This document shows positions 1-6,265 of a DNA stretch of 7,520 bases, piece by piece. Below the pieces are notes generated by a model. The model was not told where the DNA came from and ran no database searches. It saw only the letters and a program-made list of their open reading frames with translations. This DNA comes from Chryseobacterium sp. UBA6632 (GTDB lineage Bacteria > Bacteroidota > Bacteroidia > Flavobacteriales > Weeksellaceae), in NCBI GenBank assembly GCA_002455915.1, contig DKLU01000016.1, positions 1 through 7,520 on the forward strand, read 5' to 3'. The first letter of the stretch is position 1, and the number at the start of each line of letters is the position of its first letter. The position numbers were made by a program, and so were the translations under genes.

Positions 1-429
1 CCGATCTTTGCAGCTTTCAAGGAAAAATTTGAAAGAGTAGTTTCTGAAAAAATCAAAGAACATCAAAAAGAACCTTCCATAACGATAGATTCTGAGATTG
101 AAATTGAAGAAATTAATCGTGAGTTTATCAACTTTCACAGAAAATTAGCACCCTTCGGGCCGCATAATATGAAGCCTATTTTTGTATTGAAAAATCAAAA
201 ATTGGCGGGCTATGTAAAAACGATGGGGAAAGATAATAATCATCTTAAATTCTACATCAAGCAGGAATCTACCGGACGAAATATTGAATGTGTCGGCTTT
301 AAACTCGGTCAGTTTTCCGAAGATTTTAAAAATAAAAACTTTGATTTAGCCTTTACTTTAGAGGAAAATCATTGGAAAGGAAATGTGACACATTATCTGA
401 ATATTAAGGATGTGAAGTTTAGTGAGTAA
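1..429 (+). CDS. recJ: Single-stranded-DNA-specific exonuclease RecJ, C-terminal part (5' end outside window)
   Basis: The reading frame is open from the first base and ends at TAA 427-429, giving 142 residues of the C-terminus. RecJ is a cytoplasmic 5'-3' exonuclease on single-stranded DNA, used in RecF-pathway recombination, mismatch repair and base-excision repair. The recognisable mark is the PFGPHNMKP segment at visible residues 51-59, matching the PFGPGNPxP signature that opens the RecJ OB-fold domain. Before it are a helical acidic stretch and the end of the DHHA1 part. After it come beta-strand-like segments typical of the OB domain (FVLKNQKLAGY, LKFYIKQ, FDLAFTLEENHWKGN). The catalytic DHH motifs would lie upstream of the window and cannot be checked. 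An internal ATG at 169 falls inside the conserved motif and is not a start. nadD follows 36 bp downstream on the same strand, so the two may share a transcript. Confidence 0.9.
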   Translation, partial: PIFAAFKEKFERVVSEKIKEHQKEPSITIDSEIEIEEINREFINFHRKLAPFGPHNMKPIFVLKNQKLAGYVKTMGKDNNHLKFYIKQESTGRNIECVGFKLGQFSEDFKNKNFDLAFTLEENHWKGNVTHYLNIKDVKFSE

Positions 430-431
430 AA

Positions 432-466
432 CTGCAACCTTGCCCCTACAATCTGCTACCTCAACA
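432..466 (+). repeat. Degenerate heptamer tandem repeat filling the recJ-nadD gap
   Basis: Two bases after the recJ stop codon the gap can be read as five consecutive 7-mers: CTGCAAC (432-438), CTTGCCC (439-445), CTACAAT (446-452), CTGCTAC (453-459) and CTCAACA (460-466, sharing its last A with the nadD ATG). All five begin with CT and most fit CTnCnAy. Almost the whole spacer is repeat, which is unlike the AT-rich spacers elsewhere in the window. The array was identified by eye. Confidence 0.6.
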
Positions 467-1050
467 TGAAAAAAATAGGTCTCTTCTTCGGTTCTTTTAA
501 CCCAATTCATATCGGACATCTTATTTTGGCGAATTATATTCTTGAAAATTCGGATATGGATGAATTATGGTTTGTGGTAAGTCCGCAGAATCCTTTTAAA
601 GATAAAAAATCATTGCTGAACGATCACAACCGATTGGATATGGTAGAACTTGCCGTGAAAAACTATCCGGGAATGCGCGCTTCTAATGTAGAATTTTCTT
701 TGCCTAAGCCAAGTTATACGATTGATACATTGACGTATCTTCATGAAAAACACCCTGATTATTCGTTTAGTTTAATTATGGGCGAAGATAACCTTAGCAG
801 CCTTCATAAATGGAAAAATGCTGATCTTTTGATTAAAAATCATCACATTATTGTTTATCCGCGAGTTTTTGAAGGTGAGAAAAAAGAGTCGGAATATCTT
901 CAGCATGAAAATATTTCTCTGATAAAGGCACCTATCATTGAGCTTTCTGCAACTGAGATCCGAAACATGATAAAAGACAGTAAGAATGTGCGCCCAATGT
1001 TGCCGCCGGAAGTCTTTGAATATTTGGACGGAAGTAGTTTTTATAAGTAA
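466..1050 (+). CDS. nadD: Nicotinate-nucleotide adenylyltransferase NadD
   Basis: This 194-residue protein has the usual length of bacterial NadD, the cytoplasmic enzyme that joins nicotinate mononucleotide and ATP to give deamido-NAD and pyrophosphate, an essential step of NAD synthesis. The N-terminal nucleotidyltransferase motif is clear: GLFFGSFNPIHIGH, with the HxGH pair at His15 and His18. The substrate-binding segment MGEDNLSSLHKWKN (residues 105-118) matches the GxDNLxxLxxWKN pattern of the family. The C-terminal nucleotide-binding motif is SATEIR (161-166), the counterpart of ISSTxIR. The ATG at 466 starts directly at the first beta strand (MKKIGLFFG), so it is the natural start. No Shine-Dalgarno is present, as is usual in Bacteroidota. 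It follows recJ by 36 bp with no terminator between, so co-transcription is plausible. Assignment is very secure. Confidence 0.97.
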   Translation: MKKIGLFFGSFNPIHIGHLILANYILENSDMDELWFVVSPQNPFKDKKSLLNDHNRLDMVELAVKNYPGMRASNVEFSLPKPSYTIDTLTYLHEKHPDYSFSLIMGEDNLSSLHKWKNADLLIKNHHIIVYPRVFEGEKKESEYLQHENISLIKAPIIELSATEIRNMIKDSKNVRPMLPPEVFEYLDGSSFYK

Positions 1051-1064
1051 ATTTGTGTCTAATT

Positions 1065-1099
1065 TTAGGCTTAAAGTTGGAAGATGGATGATGGAAGTT
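1065..1099 (+). repeat. Degenerate heptamer repeat in the nadD-DUF3817 spacer
   Basis: The core is three consecutive 7-mers: GGAAGAT (1079-1085), GGATGAT (1086-1092) and GGAAGTT (1093-1099), identical at five of seven positions. Two weaker units, TTAGGCT and TAAAGTT, precede them in register (1065-1078). On the reverse strand the core reads CTTCCAA, CATCCAT, CTTCCAT, which fits the CTnCnAy pattern of the array at 432-466 in the opposite orientation. The segment 1068-1083 also matches 6351-6366 at 12 of 16 positions in the same heptad register. Confidence 0.55.
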
Positions 1100-1148
1100 T
1101 TTACCACTCTTTTTGTACTATAAGCTTGAAAATGACAACTTGACAATT

Positions 1149-1487
1149 ATGAATTTCATCTACAAATTTTTCTCAAAATATTCTCAGGAAAAAATCATCA
1201 AATGGTTTAAGCAAATCTGTTTGGCAGAGGCGATTTCCTGGTTTTTTCTTTTTACTGCGATGACGTGGATTCGTATTGATCCCGAAGGTGTTTTACCCAT
1301 CGTTTACATCAGTACTATCGGAAGTATTCATGGATTTTTTTTCACACTATATCTTTTGTTTCTTCCTTCCATCAGAAAAATTTATGTGTGGGACGATGAA
1401 GACAGTGTTTTTGCACTCATCGCCGCATTTTTCCCTTTTGCAACAATCTGGATTGATAAAAAACTTGCTCGTTTCGACAGAGAATAA
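1149..1487 (+). CDS. DUF3817-type small integral membrane protein
   Basis: The protein has 112 residues from the ATG at 1149. The frame also opens from a TTG at 1113, but the 12 extra residues are hydrophilic and lack family character, so ATG 1149 is preferred. It has a basic N-terminal helix (residues 1-20), then three hydrophobic segments at about 22-40, 50-74 and 85-101. The pattern fits DUF3817: a LAEAxSWFFLF first helix, TIGSIHGFFFTLY in the second (Gly58, His61, Gly62, the family GxxHG signature) and a final helix ending in a basic tail (DKKLARFDRE). DUF3817 proteins have no established biochemical function; some members carry a YdzA-type name. The protein should sit in the inner membrane. 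It lies 98 bp after nadD and is followed at once by a strong terminator, so it is the last gene of this plus-strand run. Its own promoter is uncertain: TCTTTTTG at 1108-1115 differs from TAnnTTTG at one position but has no well-spaced -33 TTG. Confidence 0.82.
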   Translation: MNFIYKFFSKYSQEKIIKWFKQICLAEAISWFFLFTAMTWIRIDPEGVLPIVYISTIGSIHGFFFTLYLLFLPSIRKIYVWDDEDSVFALIAAFFPFATIWIDKKLARFDRE

Positions 1488-1492
1488 AATAT

Positions 1493-1520
1493 AAGAACCT
1501 TTTTCAAGGTTCTTTTTTTT
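1493..1520 (+). terminator. Rho-independent terminator after the DUF3817 gene
   Basis: AAGAACCTT (1493-1501) and AAGGTTCTT (1506-1514) form a perfect 9-bp stem with the 4-base loop TTTC. The second arm runs directly into six more Ts (1515-1520). It begins 6 bp after the stop codon at 1485-1487. It closes the recJ-nadD-DUF3817 group and insulates it from the receptor gene. Confidence 0.92.
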
Positions 1521-1562
1521 ACCTTAAATTTCAGATAAATTACCTTTTTCAAATTTCAACTG

Positions 1563-1586
1563 ACATTAAATTTAAATATTTGATGT
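1563..1586. promoter_or_regulatory. Imperfect inverted repeat upstream of the receptor gene
   Basis: ACATTAAAT (1563-1571) and ATTTGATGT (1578-1586) are complementary apart from one G/T pair, separated by TTAAAT. It lies in the 288-bp AT-rich gap, far upstream of the likely promoter. No U-tract follows, so it is not a terminator. In DNA this AT-rich, such a repeat may arise by chance. Recorded as a weak candidate protein-binding site. Confidence 0.25.
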
Positions 1587-1652
1587 AACATATTTTGAAT
1601 TACAGTTGTCTTATTATTGTAGAAAATCAAAATACATAAAAAATTAATTGAA

Positions 1653-1684
1653 ATTTTAATCACTGATAATCAATTGATTAAAAT
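1653..1684. promoter_or_regulatory. Inverted repeat with nested palindrome, candidate operator of the receptor gene
   Basis: ATTTTAATCA (1653-1662) and TGATTAAAAT (1675-1684) form a perfect 10-bp inverted repeat with a 12-base centre. Overlapping its right half is a second perfect palindrome, TAATCAATTGATTA (1667-1680). The element ends about 30 bp upstream of the putative -33 TTG (1714-1716), a position suited to an activator or a looping regulator. No regulator gene is adjacent, so the partner is unknown. Function is inferred only from symmetry and position. Confidence 0.4.
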
Positions 1685-1713
1685 AAATTTAAAAACATTT
1701 TAAGTACTTTGTA

Positions 1714-1745
1714 TTGCATAATACTAATTATATTATATATCTTTG
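1714..1745 (+). promoter_or_regulatory. Bacteroidota-type promoter of the TonB-dependent receptor
   Basis: TATCTTTG at 1738-1745 matches the Bacteroidota -7 consensus TAnnTTTG exactly. A TTG at 1714-1716 lies 21 bases upstream and fits the -33 element; another TTG at 1709-1711 gives a 26-base spacer, which is less suitable. Transcription would start near 1750, leaving an A-rich leader of about 60 bases before the ATG at 1809. Confidence 0.65.
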
Positions 1746-1808
1746 CAATGTTAAATAATAACAAATACAAGCTATTAAATAAAAAAGTCCACTCTAAATA
1801 CTAAAGTC

Positions 1809-4097
1809 ATGAAAACTCAAATTCTTATAGCAGCCCTTTTCTTCAGCGGATTCACTTTTGCACAACAAAAAAAATCTGATTCAGTAAAAACTCAAAGCAT
1901 AGAAGGTGTAACCTTAACCAAGCAGGTTTTCAAAAAACAAAGCGACCGTTTTGTGTATGATGTTGCTGCTTCGCCCGTTACAAAAGGGAATACCACTTTT
2001 GATATTTTAAAGCAAACTCCCCTACTTTCGACAACTGACGATAAAACGTTGAAAATTGCAGGAAAAAATAATGCTCTGATCTACATCAATGGTAGAAAAA
2101 CGAATATGGATTCGGAATCTTTAACGCAGTTTTTGAAAAACACTCCGGCAGAAAATATTCAGAAAATTGAAGTGATTACGGTTCCGGGAAGTGAATTTCA
2201 GGTAGAATCTTCAGACGGAATCATCAACATTATTCTGAAGAAAAAAATGAGCGACGGAACCAGCGGAAACATGAGAATGTCTAATACTCAGAATAAATAC
2301 AACGCAAGCAATGCAAGCTTCTCTGTAAATTACAGAAAAAATAAACTGGGAATCAGTGCTAATTTGAGCGGCGGCGAAAATATTCAGCCACAGAGTTATG
2401 TTTTAAGAAACGGAACTGATTTTGTGAAAAATGAATCTGTGGGAGATATCGACGATCCAAATAAAAACATTGGAGGTTATTTAAATATTGATTATCAATT
2501 AAATGACAAAAGTAATTTAGTTTTATCTTGGAACTCTTGGGCCAATAAAAGCTATAATTCAACCATTAATCTTTTCAATACATTAACAGAATATAATACA
2601 GACGGAAGCCTGAAAAAGACAACTTACACCAGAACGAGCAACAAAGAAGATGCGAGAAATTATAACAACTCGGTGAATTTGAATTATGAAATTAAGCTTG
2701 ATTCTTTGGGAAGTAAATTGAATGCCAATGCAGCGTATTTAAATTACAGAAGATTCCAGTATTCTGATAACAGAACGTTGGTTCCAGGTGATTTTAATGA
2801 TTACTCAACCATTGGGAAACAGATTATTCAAAATATTCCTCAGGTAATCAATAATTTTTCGGGAACGGTAGATTATATTCAGAAATTTAAAAATGACTTC
2901 ACAGTTTCTATCGGAGGAAATTATAACAAAACAAAAACAGATAACGATACCAAAAACTTTACTACCGTATTCACAGATGAAGATCAAAAACCTCTTCCTA
3001 CTGCGATATATTCAGCAAGTCCTAACCACTTTATCTATGACGAGAATATTTATGGAGCTTATTTAACGCTTGAAAAGAAATTTTCAGATAAATTTTCAGG
3101 AAAAGTAGGGGCAAGATATGAGATTACCAACAGCTTAGGAACTTCTGACAATGCTTCTCCGGAATATAGCAGAATTGAAAGAAACTACAATAATCTGCTT
3201 CCTTATTTAAGCTTAAATTATGCAATTAATGATAAGAATAATATTTCTTACTCATTTTCAAGCAGAATGAGAAGACCAAGTTTCTGGGAACTAAATCCGG
3301 TAAGAAACTATATTTCTGAATACAATTATACGCAGAACAATCCGTTCGTAAAGGCTTCTTCTACTTACAATCAGGAATTGACATATATGTATAAAAATTC
3401 TTATTTCCTTATTTTGAATCACTCTTATGTAAAAGATCAAATCACCCAGGTTCCTTTGCAGGGATATGTGAAATCTTTAGACGGAACAGTAAGCGAGCAG
3501 AATATGCTTCGTTACATCAGAACCAATTTTGGAGATAAACAGGAAATGTCTGCAATGGTTGGAGTTCAAAGAACTTTCTTCAAGCAATATTTAACATTGA
3601 ATTTCAATGCAGGATTTCAGCATAACATCAACAACGGAACATTGGCTGTAGACCCAACAACTGGAGATACTTTTGTAGATATTGACGGAAAAGAATTGGT
3701 ATATACCAACAAAGTAAAATCTACAAGTTTAGTGATTACAAGTAACAATACTTTACGTCTTGATAAAAAGAAAACTTGGTTTTTAGGTGCTAATTTTTTC
3801 TATGTTGATAAGCAGCAAATCGAGCTTGGGATGTTGAAAAACCTAATGAGTTTAGACCTAAGCATCAAGAAAAACTGGAACGACTGGACGTTTGCTGTGA
3901 ATGTAAACGACGTACTAAGAACCAATGTTGTGGAAATTGAAGATTATCAAGCCAACGGAAATTACAATTATGTAAAAAATGACATGTACAGAAGAAGTGT
4001 AACCGTGAGTCTTACTTACAATTTCGGAAACCAAAAAGTGAAAAAAGTAAGAGACATCGAAGGTGCTTCAGATGCTATAAAAAACAGAACGAGATAA
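1809..4097 (+). CDS. TonB-dependent-receptor-like outer-membrane beta-barrel protein (OMP_b-brl_3 family)
   Basis: The 762-residue product should be an outer-membrane beta-barrel with a plug. Residues 1-18 are a Sec signal peptide (MKTQILIAALFFSGFTFA) with signal peptidase I cleavage likely before QQKK, which also fixes the start at 1809. Residues about 31-145 form a plug: IEGVTLTKQ, DILKQTPLLS, LIYINGRKTNM, ENIQKIEVITVPGSEF, and the closing SSDGIINIILKKK. The rest, from about 150, is a series of alternating amphipathic, aromatic, Asn-rich strands typical of a large barrel, ending VTVSLTYNFGNQKVKKVRD plus a short basic tail. Many relatives carry an N-terminal carboxypeptidase-regulatory-like (CarboxypepD_reg) domain before the plug. 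Here the plug follows the signal peptide almost directly, so this is a short form. There is no SusD partner, and the ligand (siderophore, peptide, glycan or other) cannot be told from sequence. No convincing TonB box was identified. The gene has its own promoter and terminator and appears monocistronic. Confidence 0.9.
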   Translation: MKTQILIAALFFSGFTFAQQKKSDSVKTQSIEGVTLTKQVFKKQSDRFVYDVAASPVTKGNTTFDILKQTPLLSTTDDKTLKIAGKNNALIYINGRKTNMDSESLTQFLKNTPAENIQKIEVITVPGSEFQVESSDGIINIILKKKMSDGTSGNMRMSNTQNKYNASNASFSVNYRKNKLGISANLSGGENIQPQSYVLRNGTDFVKNESVGDIDDPNKNIGGYLNIDYQLNDKSNLVLSWNSWANKSYNSTINLFNTLTEYNTDGSLKKTTYTRTSNKEDARNYNNSVNLNYEIKLDSLGSKLNANAAYLNYRRFQYSDNRTLVPGDFNDYSTIGKQIIQNIPQVINNFSGTVDYIQKFKNDFTVSIGGNYNKTKTDNDTKNFTTVFTDEDQKPLPTAIYSASPNHFIYDENIYGAYLTLEKKFSDKFSGKVGARYEITNSLGTSDNASPEYSRIERNYNNLLPYLSLNYAINDKNNISYSFSSRMRRPSFWELNPVRNYISEYNYTQNNPFVKASSTYNQELTYMYKNSYFLILNHSYVKDQITQVPLQGYVKSLDGTVSEQNMLRYIRTNFGDKQEMSAMVGVQRTFFKQYLTLNFNAGFQHNINNGTLAVDPTTGDTFVDIDGKELVYTNKVKSTSLVITSNNTLRLDKKKTWFLGANFFYVDKQQIELGMLKNLMSLDLSIKKNWNDWTFAVNVNDVLRTNVVEIEDYQANGNYNYVKNDMYRRSVTVSLTYNFGNQKVKKVRDIEGASDAIKNRTR

Positions 4098-4119
4098 CAT
4101 CTCCTTCTTCATATTTAAT

Positions 4120-4127
4120 TATTTTTG
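4120..4127 (+). promoter_or_regulatory. Putative -7 box for the alpha/beta hydrolase gene, abutting the upstream terminator
   Basis: TATTTTTG followed by TAC matches TAnnTTTG exactly. Transcription would begin at about 4132-4134, inside the first arm of the receptor terminator. No TTG sits at the expected -33 distance (about 4095-4105), which weakens the call. It is the only plausible promoter between the receptor stop (4097) and the hydrolase ATG (4173). Confidence 0.45.
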
Positions 4128-4130
4128 TAC

Positions 4131-4159
4131 AAACTCATCGATGTATCGGTGAGTTTTTT
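4131..4159 (+). terminator. Rho-independent terminator of the receptor gene
   Basis: AAACTCATCGA (4131-4141) pairs with TCGGTGAGTTT (4146-4156) in an 11-bp stem with one G-T pair and the loop TGTA. The T run spans 4154-4159. It starts 33 bp after the receptor stop codon and ends only 13 bp before the hydrolase ATG at 4173. Confidence 0.85.
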
Positions 4160-4172
4160 ATCTTTATTATCT

Positions 4173-5030
4173 ATGAAAAAACTACCTCTTCTTTTTCTGT
4201 TTTTGATTCTTTTTCTTTCAGGTTGTAAAGAAAAAACGTTGAACTTGAAAAATAATATCTCATTCGATTTTCAAAATGATATTTCTTATGGTCAACATAC
4301 GGAAGAAAAATTAGACTTATATATTCCTAAAAATGTAAAGCAAAATCGGGAGGTTTTTATTATTATCCATGGTGGCGGATGGCGGGCAGGAAGCAAATCA
4401 GACCTTACTTTTTTCACAAGAAATCTGATGGAAAAATTTCCCAACAGTGTTTTTGCTAATATCGAATACCGATTGGCTTCTAAAGATCGTTTTGCCATTC
4501 CAAATCAGACAGAAGACCTTCATAATGCGATGGAGTTTTTAGAAAAAGAACTGAAGTACAAACCACAGTTTATTTTATTGGGAAACAGCGCGGGCGGGCA
4601 TTTATCGATGTTGTACGCTTATCAATTTAATAAAAATAAAACAATAAAAGCGGTGGTGAACATTGTAGGTCCCGCTGATCTTTCAGATAAGAGTTTTAAA
4701 ACATACACCGACTATTCGTTTGTGGAAAACCATCTGATCGACCCCAAAATAATTCATAACAACCTTCCTAAAGAAAAATTTGTAAGTCCGGTGTATTGGA
4801 TCAACGAAACCTCATCTCCCACTCTGTCTTTTTATGGAACTCAGGATCATGTGGTTCCTATTTCACAGATGAAAATACTAGATTCAACTCTCAATCAATA
4901 TAAAGTCAATCATCAGTCTTATGAATTTAACGGTGACCATATGGGCTGGATGAGAGAACCAAACGATCAGTTTTTAATTCAAAAAATTTCTGATTTCATT
5001 AAAAATTTAAATAATAAAAAAGCTCACTGA
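4173..5030 (+). CDS. Lipoprotein alpha/beta hydrolase (esterase/lipase type)
   Basis: The frame is open from 4125, but ATG 4173 is chosen: it begins a textbook lipoprotein signal peptide (MKKLPLLFLFLILFLSGC, acylated Cys18), and the earlier start lies inside the upstream terminator hairpin. The 285-residue product has an alpha/beta-hydrolase core. The oxyanion motif is HGGGW (residues 66-70), the nucleophile elbow GNSAGGH has Ser139, the acid is probably Asp225 in YGTQDHVVP, and the catalytic His is His256 in NGDHMGW. HGGGW with GxSAGG is typical of the esterase/lipase and BD-FAE-like hydrolases (carboxylic ester hydrolysis). The real substrate is unknown. After signal peptidase II cleavage it would be tethered to an envelope membrane. 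The +2 and +3 residues after Cys are Lys and Glu, which does not settle inner-leaflet versus surface location. It is probably transcribed from the box at 4120-4127 and ends in a terminator shared with the convergent serine hydrolase gene. Confidence 0.9.
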   Translation: MKKLPLLFLFLILFLSGCKEKTLNLKNNISFDFQNDISYGQHTEEKLDLYIPKNVKQNREVFIIIHGGGWRAGSKSDLTFFTRNLMEKFPNSVFANIEYRLASKDRFAIPNQTEDLHNAMEFLEKELKYKPQFILLGNSAGGHLSMLYAYQFNKNKTIKAVVNIVGPADLSDKSFKTYTDYSFVENHLIDPKIIHNNLPKEKFVSPVYWINETSSPTLSFYGTQDHVVPISQMKILDSTLNQYKVNHQSYEFNGDHMGWMREPNDQFLIQKISDFIKNLNNKKAH

Positions 5031-5052
5031 TTTCTCAATGAGCCTGATTTTT
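5016..5052. terminator. Bidirectional terminator between two convergent genes
   Basis: GCTCA (5022-5026) pairs with TGAGC (5039-5043). After one C/A mismatch, TGA (5028-5030) pairs with TCA (5035-5037), closing on the loop TTTC. Six As (5016-5021) lie on the left, giving a U-tract for minus-strand transcripts. On the right, CTGA separates the stem from a T run (5048-5052), giving a weaker plus-strand U-tract. The TGA stop codon of the hydrolase is itself part of the stem. The serine hydrolase stop codon (5051-5053, minus strand) lies at the right edge. Confidence 0.75.
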
Positions 5053-6265
5053 AATATCCTAAAGCTTTCTTGGCTTCCAGACCTGTTGTATTTAAAGTCA
5101 TAATACATTTCTCAAAATTGGCATCGCTTCGCAAATCCCAGAACGGAAGCAAAACAATGATGGAAACATCTGTATCAGGATCATAAGTCATTAACGAAAG
5201 ATAGCCTTCGGTGGCACCATTGTGACCATAGCCAATTCCAGGGAAATAGCCACATCCCAAGCCGTAGTTATTTGTGGTTGCAGGGCCTTTGCTTGTTCTC
5301 ATCAGCTGAGCACTTGCTGAAGTCAGCACATTTTCACCTTTCATTACACTTCTGATATATTGAGAAAGCATTTCCATAGAACCTACTCCATTTCCTTCTC
5401 CAATGTGTGCGCTGGCATTTTTCTTATCTGTAATTTCAGAGTGGTCGGTGTATTTTATAAAACCGTTAATATACGACACTGGCAATTGCTGCTCAGTTCC
5501 CAGTTCAGGAAATTTAATATCCAAAGGAACTTTGGAAGATGGACCTACAATTCTATCATACATATAATTGCCGTAAGTTTTTGCAGTACCTGATTTCTGA
5601 GTATAAATTCTAGCAATGATCTCGCTTAAAATTGTAAATCCCGTATTTGAATAATGATAAACCGTATTTGGTGGACCGTAAGAAAGATTATTATTCGCCA
5701 ACACTTTCACATAATCTGCCGCTGAAAACTGGAAATTAGGCGAAGTTTCCAATTTATTGTCTGCATATGTTTTTCCTCCTACACTGTATTGCGAAGTATC
5801 GTTGGTGAGATCATAAATCCCTGCATTATGCTGCAATAGCTGGCGAATTGTAATATCATTTTTATATTTGATTTCCCAATCTGCGCCTGTTGGAAGGTAA
5901 GGAACACTCGTTCCCGGAATATTGGCAGTTATTTTATCATCAAGATTCAGCCAACCGTCCTCCATCATATTTAAAATAGCAGTTGATGTGAAATTTTTGG
6001 TATTGCTCGCAAATCGGAAATACGTTTTTTTATTCACCGCAGATCCGTTGGAACCCATTACGGAACTGAAAAAAGTACCTTTTGGCGAAACCACATACAC
6101 ACTCAGCGAAGGAATATCGGTATTTAATTCTTTCTGAAGATTGGTATGGATATTTTTAATTGAATTATCAAGATTATTCTGATAATCGTCTGCCTCGTTA
6201 TTATTCTTACAACTTAAAGAAAGCAGCAAGACCAGAGATAGGGTTATAAATTTAAGTTTTTGCAT
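5051..6265 (-). CDS. Lipoprotein serine hydrolase of the beta-lactamase/S12 (class C-like) family
   Basis: The 404-residue protein starts with a lipoprotein signal peptide (MQKLKFITLSLVLLLSLSC, acylated Cys19), which supports the start at 6265. A polar linker follows, then a serine beta-lactamase/DD-peptidase fold. The nucleophile motif is SNTK (Ser87, Lys90 in FRFASNTK). The second motif is YSN (Tyr205-Asn207 in YHYSNTGF). The third is HNG (348-350 in GYGHNGATEGY), replacing the KTG of true AmpC enzymes. Other family landmarks include LLQHNAGIYD (144-153) and LPFWDLRSD near the C-terminus. HxG in place of KTG is common in S12 peptidases, D-aminopeptidases and esterases of this group, so a resistance role should not be assumed. 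Likely substrates are D-amino-acid peptides or esters in the envelope. The acidic EADD cluster at residues 24-27 might bear on lipoprotein sorting, but this is speculative. It is convergent with the alpha/beta hydrolase and lies 191 bp downstream of the GH43/discoidin gene. No clear TAnnTTTG promoter was found in that gap. Confidence 0.92.
   Translation of the reverse strand: MQKLKFITLSLVLLLSLSCKNNNEADDYQNNLDNSIKNIHTNLQKELNTDIPSLSVYVVSPKGTFFSSVMGSNGSAVNKKTYFRFASNTKNFTSTAILNMMEDGWLNLDDKITANIPGTSVPYLPTGADWEIKYKNDITIRQLLQHNAGIYDLTNDTSQYSVGGKTYADNKLETSPNFQFSAADYVKVLANNNLSYGPPNTVYHYSNTGFTILSEIIARIYTQKSGTAKTYGNYMYDRIVGPSSKVPLDIKFPELGTEQQLPVSYINGFIKYTDHSEITDKKNASAHIGEGNGVGSMEMLSQYIRSVMKGENVLTSASAQLMRTSKGPATTNNYGLGCGYFPGIGYGHNGATEGYLSLMTYDPDTDVSIIVLLPFWDLRSDANFEKCIMTLNTTGLEAKKALGY

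Noticed and set aside
772..1146. Open frame of 124 codons on the minus strand
   Set aside because: It lies antisense to nadD, whose protein motifs are unmistakable. The translated frame has no recognisable domain and looks like a shadow of nadD codon use.
1113..1148. TTG start giving 12 extra residues on the DUF3817 protein
   Set aside because: The added residues are polar, and an ATG at 1149 sits at the expected start of the family.
1276..1494. Alternative plus-strand frame of 72 codons overlapping the DUF3817 gene
   Set aside because: It overlaps the frame with clear family motifs and membrane helices, has no family features of its own, and runs into the terminator region.
4125..4172. Upstream extension of the alpha/beta hydrolase (16 extra residues)
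   Set aside because: It runs through the receptor terminator hairpin and would put a spacer before an ideal lipoprotein signal peptide that begins at 4173.
5051..6265. Antibiotic-resistance class C beta-lactamase
   Set aside because: The KTG motif is replaced by HNG and the protein is an envelope lipoprotein. Family resemblance alone does not support a resistance role.
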